From DATFVA01 sp963800255 (GTDB lineage Bacteria > Bacteroidota > Ignavibacteria > Ignavibacteriales > Ignavibacteriaceae): 64,000 nucleotides of DNA. Positions 27,990-36,839 of the stretch are shown here, piece by piece; the stretch's first letter is position 1; each line of letters starts with the position of its first letter. Both the position numbers and the translations under genes were made by a program. The notes under the pieces were generated by a model. The model worked only from the letters and a program-made list of their open reading frames with translations, made no database searches and was not told where the DNA came from. The stretch covers positions 62,001-126,000 of the forward strand of contig CAWDAK010000008.1 in NCBI GenBank assembly GCA_963800255.1. Direction: 5' to 3'.

Positions 27990-29213
27990 TTAGTTTCTGA
28001 TAGCCTCAACGGCTTTAAGTTTCTGGATATACCGGAATGGGTACCAGGCTGATAGCAGTGCAATTAAAAGCACCGTCCAGAATTGAGCTACAAATATTCC
28101 CGGAGCGATGCTGAAAGGCATGATGGGTTCCAGTCCAAACGCAAGCATAGTTTCCGCAACATCGCCCGTAAGTTTTATGGGGTTGTAATAGAAATACAGC
28201 AGAATAGGGTAACTTATAATTATCCCGGCGATAACACCTATCAAAGAGATAAAAATAGTTTCAAAAGTAGTTACAAGAATCAGCTTTGTTTTTTTCATCC
28301 CAACAGCTATGAGTATACCAAATTCCTTAGTTCTTTCAGCCGTCATCATCATTATAGTACCGAATATTCCGAAGCCAATAACGATATAAAGAATGGCCAG
28401 CATTATGATCCCTCCGGCATTATCTACTTCAATAGATTGAACAAGTTCAGGTGTCATTTCTTTCCAGGTCATAACTTCAAAACTGTCATCGAACAAATCT
28501 TCTACCTGCGCCCTAACCTGTTCAAGTTCAGTCGGGTTCTCAATCATTATCGATAGAGAAGTTATCCGGTTCTCAGCTGAATAGAGCCACTGAGCGTAGG
28601 ATAGGCTGGTATAGATCAGCGATTTATTAAGGTCAGGTATCGGAAACTTGATGATTCCAATCACCGGAACCTGCGCTGCAGCTGTAATTCCATGGTATCC
28701 CTGACCGTAAAGCACAACAGAATCGCCCACATCTGCCTTAAGTAATTCTGCAAGTCCCTGTCCTATTAACAGTCCCCTGCTTGTATCCGAAAGATATTTA
28801 CCAGCAACCAGTTTCTCATTAAGCTTGAGAGTAGTTTTTTCTATCCCGGGATTTATCCCTATTATTGGCGAAACCCTGGTTGCATTGCCGCGGGAAACCA
28901 AAGTGAAGGTTTCAAGGCGCGGAATAACCTGTGTAATGTGAGTGATGCCTTTCAATTTATTAGTAACATCCTGGTTCACTTCCATACTTTTATCAAGTGA
29001 GCGCTTATCCCAATAGCCTTTATCGTGAACCTGTATGTAACCGGTTGAAAACCTGACAGAAGAATCTATCATAAAATCATAGCTCCCCTTCTGCATTGAA
29101 CGCATAGTAAGCGCAAGGAGTACAGCAAAGAAGACGGATGAAGCCGCAATGATAGTCCTCTTTTTATTCCTCCATAGATTTCTCCAGGCAAGACGCAGAT
29201 ACGTTCCCATCAC
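27990..29213 (-). CDS. FtsX/LolC-type ABC permease
   Basis: 407 residues with the same 1+3 helix plan and a large periplasmic domain as its neighbour; the N-terminal LRLAWRNLWRNKKRTIIAAS is a family hallmark. It overlaps the LolA-like gene by 4 bases (ATGA). With 26757-27977 and the LolD-like ATPase it makes a complete Lol-like ABC unit. Either of the first two Met codons could be used. Confidence 0.92.
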   Translation of the reverse strand: MMGTYLRLAWRNLWRNKKRTIIAASSVFFAVLLALTMRSMQKGSYDFMIDSSVRFSTGYIQVHDKGYWDKRSLDKSMEVNQDVTNKLKGITHITQVIPRLETFTLVSRGNATRVSPIIGINPGIEKTTLKLNEKLVAGKYLSDTSRGLLIGQGLAELLKADVGDSVVLYGQGYHGITAAAQVPVIGIIKFPIPDLNKSLIYTSLSYAQWLYSAENRITSLSIMIENPTELEQVRAQVEDLFDDSFEVMTWKEMTPELVQSIEVDNAGGIIMLAILYIVIGFGIFGTIMMMTAERTKEFGILIAVGMKKTKLILVTTFETIFISLIGVIAGIIISYPILLYFYYNPIKLTGDVAETMLAFGLEPIMPFSIAPGIFVAQFWTVLLIALLSAWYPFRYIQKLKAVEAIRN

Positions 29214-29950
29214 CTCACTCTTTTCATATTTTGTTCGGAAAAGTACGACTGACTGATATCGATATTAAATTCCATTTTCTTATAATTGAGGATGGTTTTA
29301 TTTCCGGGTTCATCAACCGGCACCATCTCCCAATAGGTTAGTATAGTGCGGTCATCCATTTTTTCAGGTTTACTACCGTTGAAAGTTTTAATAATGTTTT
29401 CATCCTCATCATAGTAATCTGCCTTCATCTGAAAGTATTCCTTCTTTGAAATCCAGGTAACGATCTTGCCCCAGACAACACCGGCATCGGGTTTCGGGGT
29501 AAGTTCAATTTTCCAGCAGTCATATCCGCGTAAGTTTTCTTCACCGATAAACTTGTGCGTATAGTCTTCAACAACAGATGATTCTTTAACGAGGTCGTCA
29601 TTGGTGAAATCAGATCCCATCCACGACTGCATCATCATCGACGGCGGTATTTTTATTACCTTCTGAGCTGAAGGTATCCAGTTCCAGACTTCATTTTTCC
29701 TCTTGAGGGTTACAGTACCTTTATCCCTGGCGGGTTCCGTAACATAGATCATAGCATAGTCGGGTTCCAGCGACCAAATTTTTAATCCCATGGTGCGTGA
29801 CCAATCGGGCTTTACTATTGTCATTTCCACTTCTGAGTAGCTGCTGTTAGCGCGCATAAGCTGGTCAGCTTTTTGTATTACTTCTTTTGCAGTCTGCGGA
29901 TATGCCTGGCTGCATATAACGGCAATAAATATTAATAAACTAAATCTCAT
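29210..29950 (-). CDS. Outer-membrane lipoprotein-sorting protein (LolA-like)
   Basis: 246 residues with a signal peptide (cleavage near SQAYPQ). The mature protein has the LolA/RseB-like half-barrel features annotated as outer membrane lipoprotein-sorting protein: an early VIQKADQLMRANSSYSEVEMTI segment, EPARDKGTVTLKRKNEVWNWIPSAQKVIKIP, and GRP-like MMQSWMGSDFTNDDLV. It is thought to bind acyl chains of lipids or lipoproteins in the periplasm. It sits between the TetR gene and the first permease with 4-base overlaps on both sides, which is strong evidence of joint function. Confidence 0.9.
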   Translation of the reverse strand: MRFSLLIFIAVICSQAYPQTAKEVIQKADQLMRANSSYSEVEMTIVKPDWSRTMGLKIWSLEPDYAMIYVTEPARDKGTVTLKRKNEVWNWIPSAQKVIKIPPSMMMQSWMGSDFTNDDLVKESSVVEDYTHKFIGEENLRGYDCWKIELTPKPDAGVVWGKIVTWISKKEYFQMKADYYDEDENIIKTFNGSKPEKMDDRTILTYWEMVPVDEPGNKTILNYKKMEFNIDISQSYFSEQNMKRVR

Positions 29951-30546
29951 TTTGCCTTCCTCTTTTTTCCTGAACAGTATGTCTCTATTAAGTAGTTTTC
30001 AAGTTCTTCAACCGGGAAAGAATCCGGAGCGCTTACCATATTGAATCCAATTCCATCAAGCTGTGTACCCAAAGCAAATGCTTTTATATGATAATTCTTT
30101 TCACCCATAGCCTTGAATAATCCGGCAAGTTCCTCCGTTGCACTGTCCCTGAAACCTGTCATCAGTTTCTCCACATTTTGCTGTGATGCTGACTGCAGGA
30201 TTATCGACATATACAATTTCCAGTAAGTCAGGTTGTTTTTGATTTGTTTTATGGAAAGTCTGATCACTTTCTCCAGGGCCTTACGTGGATCTTTTTCAGA
30301 TTGGATTTCTCCCATAAGACTATCTATCGTTCTAAATCCTTCTTCAACGATTGTTTTGAGAAGGTCATCCTTATTCTTAAAATAATTGTACATCAGTCCT
30401 TTGGATATCCCCGCTTTTTCGGCTATCTGTGAGATTGATGTGGCATGAAACCCGTTTGTTGCAAACAGTTCCAGCGCTGCATCAAGAATCTTTGTGCTTG
30501 CTGATTCTCTTATTTTCTCAAATTGTTCTTTAGACCTTGGTGACAT
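29947..30546 (-). CDS. TetR-family repressor of the ABC/LolA operon
   Basis: About 199 residues from ATG 30546 (MSPRSKEQFEK). N-terminal TetR helix-turn-helix: ILDAALELFATNGFHATSISQIAEKAGISKGLMYNYFKNKDDL. The C-terminal ~140 residues form the variable ligand domain. A longer frame to 30573 would run through the operator and the likely transcription start, so I reject it. It overlaps the LolA-like gene by 4 bases and therefore controls its own operon. The ligand is unknown; TetR proteins of this type often sense fatty acids, lipids or drugs. Confidence 0.93.
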   Translation of the reverse strand: MSPRSKEQFEKIRESASTKILDAALELFATNGFHATSISQIAEKAGISKGLMYNYFKNKDDLLKTIVEEGFRTIDSLMGEIQSEKDPRKALEKVIRLSIKQIKNNLTYWKLYMSIILQSASQQNVEKLMTGFRDSATEELAGLFKAMGEKNYHIKAFALGTQLDGIGFNMVSAPDSFPVEELENYLIETYCSGKKRKAK

Positions 30547-30558
30547 ATAATTTATGAC

Positions 30559-30572
30559 TGAACGTTTGTTCA
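30559..30572 (-). promoter_or_regulatory. TetR operator dyad
   Basis: TGAAC-GTTT-GTTCA, a perfect 5-bp inverted repeat around a 4-base spacer, placed between the -7 box and the TetR start codon and overlapping the expected transcription start. This is the classical place for autorepression. Confidence 0.65.
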
Positions 30573-30601
30573 AACTTAAGCACAGATTCTGAAAGTGTCA
30601 A
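30571..30601 (-). promoter_or_regulatory. Promoter of the TetR-LolA-ABC operon
   Basis: On the minus strand TTG (plus 30599-30601), exactly 20 bases, then TAAGTTTG (plus 30571-30578), a full match to the Bacteroidota consensus. The operator dyad begins at its 3' edge. The predicted leader before ATG 30546 is about 20 bases. Confidence 0.7.
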
Positions 30602-30647
30602 GATATACGATAATACGAAGTGATTAAGGCCCGGGGGTAAGAAGAGC

Positions 30648-30779
30648 GTATCGGGTGGTCGAGGAAGGACCAGTGAGAAAGTACAGGGTGGACGAGGAAG
30701 GATCAGGGAGAAAGTACCGGGTGGAGGACGAAAGAACAGGGAGAAGGTACCGGGTAGACGAGGAAGGACTCTAGAAACT
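30648..30779 (+). repeat. 33-bp tandem repeat array (about 3.5 units)
   Basis: Units begin at 30648, 30681, 30714 and 30747, each starting GTAYCGGGTGG or close to it and continuing ACGAGGAAGGA, CAGGGAGAAA. The strand is strongly purine-rich. The 33-base period keeps one frame open for about 65 codons, but that frame has no usable start codon, so I do not call a gene. Confidence 0.8.
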
Positions 30780-30949
30780 ACAAAGTTCCTCCCGAAGGGA
30801 GTAGAGACGAAATCTATATTAAAGAGGGAAGGAAAAGTATTCAGGCAGGAAGGCAGGAGTTAGCGGATTTTTCTACTAATCGGAACTGATAATCCGATTT
30901 AATAAGGACAAAGGCGTGATTTGGGCGGATTATAGAGTTTTGAGCGTAT

Positions 30950-31041
30950 GTGAAGCGGTGGTGAAGCGGAAGTGAAGCGGAAGTGAAGCGGTGGTGAAGC
31001 GGAGGTGAAGCGGTGGTGGAGCGATGGTGGAGCGATGGTGG
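30950..31041 (+). repeat. 11-bp tandem repeat array (8 units)
   Basis: Eight consecutive 11-base units, GTGAAGCGGNN in units 1-6 and GTGGAGCGATG in units 7-8, from 30950 to 31037, followed by a partial GTGG; a degenerate unit TTGAGCGTATG precedes it. GGATTATAG flanks the array on both sides (about 30927 and 31040). The period is not a multiple of three, so it is non-coding. The rest of 30602-31268 holds no supported gene. Confidence 0.9.
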
Positions 31042-31290
31042 ATTATAGGGGCAGGGTATGTAAAAGCCTTATATTAAGTTAAAATGAAGTTCAATTATGA
31101 GAAAATTCATCCATCATTGAATTGATATGAAACTAATTACGTTTTAAGGTACTTAATAAGCTAGCCACCGGCAAAGCACAGGAACATGGTCCCGATAGAC
31201 CTGAGAGTAAGTGATGATAACTAATATCTGGTCGATGAGATTAGTAGGCTCGATTTGTTTTTCATCAAATGGTTTACCTCACAAACTTTT

Positions 31291-31298
31291 TAACTTTG
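31291..31298 (+). promoter_or_regulatory. -7 promoter box for the dehydrogenase gene
   Basis: TAACTTTG, a full TAnnTTTG match, 24 bases before ATG 31323. No good TTG lies 20 bases upstream. If real, it excludes an upstream start at 31269. Confidence 0.4.
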
Positions 31299-31322
31299 CG
31301 GCGTATAAAAAATGAGGCAATA

Positions 31323-32189
31323 ATGAAAGTTGGATTTATTGGAACAGGTATAATGGGAAGCAGAATGGCTCATAACCTGTTGAAAAATAATTACAATCTG
31401 ATAGTACACAACAGAACAAAGGAAAAAGCAAATTCTTTAATTAAAGCGGGCGCCGAATGGGCGGACTCCCCCCTCGAGGTCGGTACAGAAGCCGACATAC
31501 TTTTTACCATGCTTAGTAACCCGGAGGCAGTTTACGAAGTTTCTCTCGGAGAGGAAGGTTTTCTAAGCAGTATGAAGGAGAATTCTCTATGGGCTGATTG
31601 CAGTACAGTTAACCCGACGTTTTCCAGGGAAATGTCAAAGCGTACCGATGAATGCCGCGTCAGGTTTATGGACACACCGGTTGCCGGAACAAAACAGCCT
31701 GCTGAAAAAGGCGAACTCATTTTCTTTGCCGGCGGAAACAAGAAAGATTTTGAGGAAGTAAGACCATTGCTTGAAAAAATGGGGAAAAAAATTGTGCACC
31801 TGGGTGAATGCGGAAAAGGAACTTCGATGAAGATGGTTGTAAACCTTATGCTGGCGGTATCCATGGCTTCATTCTCAGAAGCTCTGGTGCTTGGCGAAGC
31901 ACTGGGATTTGATAAGGATACGATTTTTGATACCCTGCTCGGTGGTCCTGTTACTGCCCCTTATCTTACGGCAAAAAAAGAAAAATTCCTTCAGAATAAT
32001 TATGATACTGATTTTCCCCTCCAGTGGATGCATAAGGATCTTACACTAGTTTCTGACACTGCAGATGAAACGGAGATAACCCTGCCGACAACAAGTGCGG
32101 TAAAAGAGATATTCGCCATGGCTAAACAGAAAGGTTTCGGCGATCTCGACTTCTCTTCACTCTACAGGTTCCTGAGCAAAAAGGATTGA
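31323..32189 (+). CDS. NAD(P)-dependent beta-hydroxyacid dehydrogenase
   Basis: About 288 residues from ATG 31323 (MKVGFIGTGIMGSRMA). The N-terminal Rossmann motif GFIGTGIMG, the substrate motif MDTPVAGTKQPAEKG, and the catalytic Lys in GKGTSMKMVVNLML mark the 3-hydroxyisobutyrate/tartronate semialdehyde/glyoxylate-succinic semialdehyde reductase family. The KPAE-type substrate loop and length suggest a short-chain aldehyde reductase (GLYR-like), but the exact substrate is not determined. GAGG lies 11 bases before the start. Confidence 0.92.
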   Translation: MKVGFIGTGIMGSRMAHNLLKNNYNLIVHNRTKEKANSLIKAGAEWADSPLEVGTEADILFTMLSNPEAVYEVSLGEEGFLSSMKENSLWADCSTVNPTFSREMSKRTDECRVRFMDTPVAGTKQPAEKGELIFFAGGNKKDFEEVRPLLEKMGKKIVHLGECGKGTSMKMVVNLMLAVSMASFSEALVLGEALGFDKDTIFDTLLGGPVTAPYLTAKKEKFLQNNYDTDFPLQWMHKDLTLVSDTADETEITLPTTSAVKEIFAMAKQKGFGDLDFSSLYRFLSKKD

Positions 32190-32269
32190 GCAGGGATCTG
32201 TTTCGTGTTGAAAGTTCCCCCGGTAACTTTTAATTTAGTTCATCTTAAATTAAAATATAGGAACCTGAG

Positions 32270-32620
32270 ATGGCTGACCAATTAATAGCACACGTTGAGA
32301 TTCCCTCTTCAAATCTTGACCAGACAAAAGAGTTTTTTTCAAAGGTACTCGGCTGGGAATTTAAACCTTTCGGTACCGGCTACATGCTTTTTAATAATCA
32401 TAAAGGCACGATGGTAGGAGTCAGACAGGTTGAAAAAGTTAATTCCGGCGATACAACGGTTTTTCATGTATATGTACCGGATATCGATAAAACTCTGGAA
32501 TCAGTTAAAACCAACGGCGGAAAAGTTTTTAAAGAGAAGACTGTTATTCCTGCAATGGGCTGGTATGCTCTTCTAAAAGATCCACAGGGAAACATCATAG
32601 GTCTATACCAGAAACATTAA
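32270..32620 (+). CDS. VOC (glyoxalase/bleomycin resistance) family protein
   Basis: 116 residues, a single VOC unit of two beta-alpha-beta-beta-beta modules: HVEIPSSNLDQTKEFFSKVLGW starts module one, VFHVYVPDIDKTLESVKTNGGKVF starts module two, and the end LKDPQGNIIGLYQ is typical. Metal ligands may be His near residue 7 and Glu/Tyr residues. The substrate is unknown. It stands alone and ends at a convergent hairpin. Confidence 0.9.
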   Translation: MADQLIAHVEIPSSNLDQTKEFFSKVLGWEFKPFGTGYMLFNNHKGTMVGVRQVEKVNSGDTTVFHVYVPDIDKTLESVKTNGGKVFKEKTVIPAMGWYALLKDPQGNIIGLYQKH

Positions 32621-32638
32621 TTTTTGAAGATCGGGTAA

Positions 32639-32667
32639 AGATTGCCGGTTTAATTACCCGGCAATCT
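32639..32667. terminator. Convergent hairpin between the VOC and OsmC genes
   Basis: AGATTGCCGG (32639-32648) pairs perfectly with CCGGCAATCT (32658-32667). There is no good T run, so function as a terminator for either strand is only likely. A competing stem GGGTAA/TTACCC overlaps it. Confidence 0.45.
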
Positions 32668-32688
32668 AACCTGTGCAGTCATCAATTC

Positions 32689-33135
32689 TTAATTCACTAT
32701 TCCTGCAAGTTCTGTTTTTATTATTTTAAATGAGTGGGTAATCTCGGCGGCTTTCTCAAGCATCTTGGTCACCCCGCAGTATTTCGTCTGCGATAATTCA
32801 ATTGCGCGTTCAACATCTTTTTCAGTAACATCATTCCCATAGAATATATATTCTATATGCATTTTAGTAAATGTCTGGGGATGTTCTTCGCAAACCTCAG
32901 ACTCTATATTCATTTCAAAGCCGTCGAGTTTCACTCTCTTTTTATTAAGTATGCTTACCACGTCACTTCCGGTACACCCTCCAAGTCCAAGCAGCAAAAG
33001 TTCCTTGGGTCTTATTCCCGCGTTGCTTCCGCCGAATTCTTCAGGACCATCCATCATGATCCAGTGGTTCGAATCGGTTTTTCCTGCAAAGGTTATCCCT
33101 TTAACCTGTTTAATATAAGCTGATTTTTTAGGCAT
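32689..33135 (-). CDS. OsmC-family peroxide-reducing protein
   Basis: 148 residues. The two redox cysteines of the OsmC/Ohr family lie in LGGCTGSDVV and KYCGVTKML. It reduces organic hydroperoxides or has a related thiol role in the cytoplasm. It is closer to the YhfA-like OsmC branch than to Ohr judging by the RPKELLLLGLGGC context. It is convergent with the VOC gene. Confidence 0.93.
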   Translation of the reverse strand: MPKKSAYIKQVKGITFAGKTDSNHWIMMDGPEEFGGSNAGIRPKELLLLGLGGCTGSDVVSILNKKRVKLDGFEMNIESEVCEEHPQTFTKMHIEYIFYGNDVTEKDVERAIELSQTKYCGVTKMLEKAAEITHSFKIIKTELAGIVN

Positions 33136-33283
33136 GTTCTTCCCTGAATTTTATAAATAATTTAATAATATGATGATTCAAAAATAATTAGGATTCCTTG
33201 TATTAAAAATAAAAGCAAAAAAGCAAAAAAATCTTTATCTTGATGACCTTATTTCCACTTAAAATTAAAAGGATTAAACTCAT

Positions 33284-33493
33284 ATGAGCAATCATGTATA
33301 TAAAATGATAGAATTAACCGGGTCTTCAGATAAAGGTATAGAAGAAGCGATCCAGAATGCAGTTGCCAAAGCAGGGGAAACCGTTAGAAATATGAGATGG
33401 TTCCAGGTTATGGAGACAAGAGGACATATTGACAACAACCAGGTTCAGCATTGGCAGGTTACTATAAAAATAGGTTTCACGATGGAAGACTGA
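33284..33493 (+). CDS. Dodecin (flavin-binding dodecamer)
   Basis: 69 residues, the full dodecin length. MSNHVYKMIELTGSS, then IEEAIQNAVAKA and the conserved flavin-stacking Trp in MRWFQVMETRGHI, ending with a beta strand QHWQVTIKIGF. It stores or buffers flavins. AAAGGA precedes ATG 33284. Monocistronic. Confidence 0.96.
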   Translation: MSNHVYKMIELTGSSDKGIEEAIQNAVAKAGETVRNMRWFQVMETRGHIDNNQVQHWQVTIKIGFTMED

Positions 33494-33608
33494 TAAAGGC
33501 CTGTTTCCTCAGTGTAAGTTCGCAGCGGAAGAATTGTTATTCTGCGGCCGGAACTGATGTAAGATTACTCAAATTATTAGAGTCTTAAAATTTATACCAG
33601 GCGCGGTT

Positions 33609-36600
33609 TTAATGATTAAAGATAATCGTAAAAGTCGTGCCTTTATTTTTCTTACTGGATACATTTATTTCCGCTTTAAGAAGATCAAGGTAACTCTTAA
33701 CCAGCGCCAGTCCTAATCCATTTCCTTCAAATTTTCTTGTATACCCTGATTCCTCCTGGGTAAAAGGCAGAAACAAGCTCGGCAGGTATTTTTCTGAGAT
33801 GCCGATCCCCGTATCTATGATGTCTACTTTAACTCTATTATCTTCCAGGATAATAGTCTCAACCCGGATGCCTCCAATGTCTGTATATTTCAGGGCATTA
33901 TTAAGAAGGTTCTGAAATATTGCGCTTAAAAGGTAATCATCTCCGTTAATAATCACTTCCTCAGCAGGCATCTTCAGCCTGAGATAAAGCTTCTTTTCCC
34001 TCGCCTGGAATTCAAACTCCCTGCTAAGCCTTACAATGATTTCGCCAAGATTTACAGGCTCAAATGTGATATCAATATTTCCCTTTTGAATAGCAGCAAG
34101 GTTGAGAATCATATCAATTGTCCGGAGCAGTCTTTTGCCAGCAGAATCGATTGAGTTGAAGGATAACCTTATATCCTCATTTATTTTGCCTGAAAGCTCA
34201 TCCTGGAGAAATGAATTATAGCTGAGAATTACATTAAGCGGAGTTCTGATCTCGTGCGACATCTGGGATAAAAATTCTGATTTCATACGGTCGGATTCTT
34301 CAGCTTTTTCTTTGGCAATCAGCAGTTCCTCCTGCATCTTCTTTTTATCAGTAATATTCTCCTTGATTGCAATGAAATGGGTTATATTCCCCTTATCGTC
34401 TCTTATAGGAGAAATCGAAGCCTGCTCCCAGTAAAGCTCACCGTTCTTTTTCTTATTATGAAATTCTCCGCGCCATTCCTCTCCTGACGCTATAGTCTTC
34501 CACAACTCTTTGTATTCAGTATCCGAGGTTCTGCCTGATTTTAATATTTTGGGGTTCTGTCCTATAACTTCCTCCTGACTGTACCCGGTAACTTTGCAGA
34601 AGTGAGGATTTACATATTCAATTTTTCCTTCAAGGTTCGTAATTATGATAGCTGAAGGACTTTGTTCCACCGCCCTTGAAAGTTTCCGGATTTCCTGCTC
34701 AACCTGTTTCCTCTCCCTCAGATCACGGAAAATTCCCTGCAGCACTCTCTTACCAGCCATTATATTCTGGCTGGTGCTGATCTCTACCGGAATGATTGTT
34801 CCGCTGCTATGCTGCACTAAAATCTCACCGGCTGAAATTGTCTGATTCTCCTGTATTACCTTCTCAAATGATTCAGAATAGATATCCGAGTATTCAGCTG
34901 GATGAAGAATAAGATGTGATTTTCCAAGAAGTTCTTCCCTTGAACGTCCTGTGAGCATTTCAGCTTGTTTGTTTACGTCAATAATAGTTCTGTTTCCGAT
35001 GTCAACAATTACTATCGCATCACTGGCAGATTCTATTATAGTTTTATATTTTTCTTCCGATTCTTTTAAGGCTTCTTCAGCTTTCTTATTTTCAGTAATA
35101 TCCAGCAATGTACCAATTACAGCCGGTTTATCACCCATAATGGTTCTTGTACCGAAAACATCTACACAGATAGGCGTACCGTCTTTCCTGATGCCCCTGA
35201 ACGAATACGCTATTGAATCAATTTCTCCTGATAGACGTGAGGCTACATTACTATTTACAATTTTCATATCGTCAGGGTATGTAAGGTCTGAAGGCCCCAT
35301 CTTATTTATAATTTCTTCCACAGAATAACCGAAAATGCCTGCGAGCCTGGGATTGACATATTTGAACACCCCGTCTTGTATAATGTAAACACCAACAAGA
35401 GATTTCTCCACAAGTTTTCTGAATTTCTCTTCGGATTCCTTTAAAGCGATTTCTGCTTTTTTCTTTTCCGTGATGTCACGGTAAATTCCCTGGTAAACAG
35501 TCTCATTATTCCATAATACTTTATTTACTTTAACTTCAAGATCAATAGCTCTGTTATCTTTAGTTATTGCCTTCAGTTCGTAAGATGATGCATCAGGACT
35601 TTCAGATGTAAGTCTGTTAAACCTGTCATGAATAAATTCTCTATTCTCCGGCGACACGATCTTCATAACATCAAAGTCGTCTGAAAGTGCTTCCTCAACG
35701 GAATAGCCGAATAATTTACACCACGCGCTATTTACCAGCAGAAGTTTTTTACCTTTTAATACATATACAGCATCTGACGATGATTCTATCAGGGCCCTGT
35801 ACATCAGATCTCTTTCCCGCATTACCCTTTCAGCGTGCTTTCGCTGTGTGATATCTTTTAAAATAACCACATATGCTATATGTTCGCCGGAGGTATCCTT
35901 GAAGGGAAATACTGAGGTTTCTGCAATCCCATCGCTGCCGTCTTTCCTTACAATAGCAGCCTCACCGCTCCAAAGAAGCGTTTTTTCAATCTGCTTCCTG
36001 ATTTTTCCAAAATTAAGTATGAATTCAGGCTGCCTGAAAAGGATTTTAATAAAATTATTTACAACCTCCTCGCGGCTGTAACCAAAGACTTTCTCTGCCG
36101 CTGCATTCCAGCTTTGAATGTAGCCCTCCAGGTCAGTTATCATTACGGCATCGTTGAGGTTCTCGAAAATGAATGCCTCTCTCCTGAGTGCTTCCTCAGT
36201 CTGTTTTACGGCGGTAATATCCCTTGCTATCAGCAGTATCATGTTATTTTGAATTTCTTTAATGCTCACAGTAACGGGGATTTTTCTTGAACTGCTTGTG
36301 AGGAATTCACTTTCAATAAAAGTACCGTCGAACGCGGGTCTGTTCTGCAGGTATTCAAGGCGAAGTCGTGAATATTCATTCCCGGAAAATATATCTTTAG
36401 CTTCCAGGCTAAAGGCTGCTTTTTCTTCATAATCCAGAAGTTTCAGAGCTCCCTGGTTAGTCTTTACTACCTTTCCGCTTTCTGTTGAAATGATAATGAA
36501 AGCATCTATAGAATCTCCGAAAATCGTTTCATAATCGATATTGAATTCAGGAGCATTGCCAAGTGCAGCTTCAGGAATAAGTGTTTCTTTTATTCTTCCG

Positions 36601-36617
36601 TTGTTTGAAATTTTCAT
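33609..36617 (-). CDS. Soluble multi-PAS sensor histidine kinase
   Basis: 1002 residues with six consecutive PAS/PAC units (each seen as an opening like ESASDAIVIVD and an FGYS or TGRSREE loop), then HisKA with the His in MSHEIRTPLNVIL, and an ATP-binding domain with NLLNNALKY, DTGIGI and GNGLGLALV. No membrane segment or receiver domain, so a cytoplasmic sensor with an unlinked response regulator. The PAS repeats are similar to one another, pointing to internal duplication. The signal cannot be read from sequence; no partner is adjacent. Confidence 0.95.
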   Translation of the reverse strand: MKISNNGRIKETLIPEAALGNAPEFNIDYETIFGDSIDAFIIISTESGKVVKTNQGALKLLDYEEKAAFSLEAKDIFSGNEYSRLRLEYLQNRPAFDGTFIESEFLTSSSRKIPVTVSIKEIQNNMILLIARDITAVKQTEEALRREAFIFENLNDAVMITDLEGYIQSWNAAAEKVFGYSREEVVNNFIKILFRQPEFILNFGKIRKQIEKTLLWSGEAAIVRKDGSDGIAETSVFPFKDTSGEHIAYVVILKDITQRKHAERVMRERDLMYRALIESSSDAVYVLKGKKLLLVNSAWCKLFGYSVEEALSDDFDVMKIVSPENREFIHDRFNRLTSESPDASSYELKAITKDNRAIDLEVKVNKVLWNNETVYQGIYRDITEKKKAEIALKESEEKFRKLVEKSLVGVYIIQDGVFKYVNPRLAGIFGYSVEEIINKMGPSDLTYPDDMKIVNSNVASRLSGEIDSIAYSFRGIRKDGTPICVDVFGTRTIMGDKPAVIGTLLDITENKKAEEALKESEEKYKTIIESASDAIVIVDIGNRTIIDVNKQAEMLTGRSREELLGKSHLILHPAEYSDIYSESFEKVIQENQTISAGEILVQHSSGTIIPVEISTSQNIMAGKRVLQGIFRDLRERKQVEQEIRKLSRAVEQSPSAIIITNLEGKIEYVNPHFCKVTGYSQEEVIGQNPKILKSGRTSDTEYKELWKTIASGEEWRGEFHNKKKNGELYWEQASISPIRDDKGNITHFIAIKENITDKKKMQEELLIAKEKAEESDRMKSEFLSQMSHEIRTPLNVILSYNSFLQDELSGKINEDIRLSFNSIDSAGKRLLRTIDMILNLAAIQKGNIDITFEPVNLGEIIVRLSREFEFQAREKKLYLRLKMPAEEVIINGDDYLLSAIFQNLLNNALKYTDIGGIRVETIILEDNRVKVDIIDTGIGISEKYLPSLFLPFTQEESGYTRKFEGNGLGLALVKSYLDLLKAEINVSSKKNKGTTFTIIFNH

Positions 36618-36839
36618 AGATTTTTTTTCAGATCGTCAGTAATGTTATCAAATAGCGCGCCGGTATAAAAGGACTGATTTTTTGCATAGTATTATTTATA
36701 TCAAAAATTATTCCCTCTGTTTCGATGGAATCACCGGAAAGAGAAACAATAAACTACCTGGATAGCAAAATAATTGGTGCATATATTTATTTCCAGCGTT
36801 GTTGTTAGCTTTAAGTTAATCAGGATACCAATACTATTA

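Noticed and set aside
30624..30870. About 80-codon frame running through the 33-bp repeats
   Set aside because: It stays open because 33 is a multiple of three, but has no ATG, GTG or TTG start in frame and no ribosome-binding site.
30648..31041. CRISPR array
   Set aside because: Units are 33 and 11 bases directly adjacent with no unique spacers and no cas genes nearby.
31141..31268. tRNA or small RNA upstream of the dehydrogenase gene
   Set aside because: I could not fold a cloverleaf or find conserved tRNA motifs, and no clear promoter or terminator brackets it.
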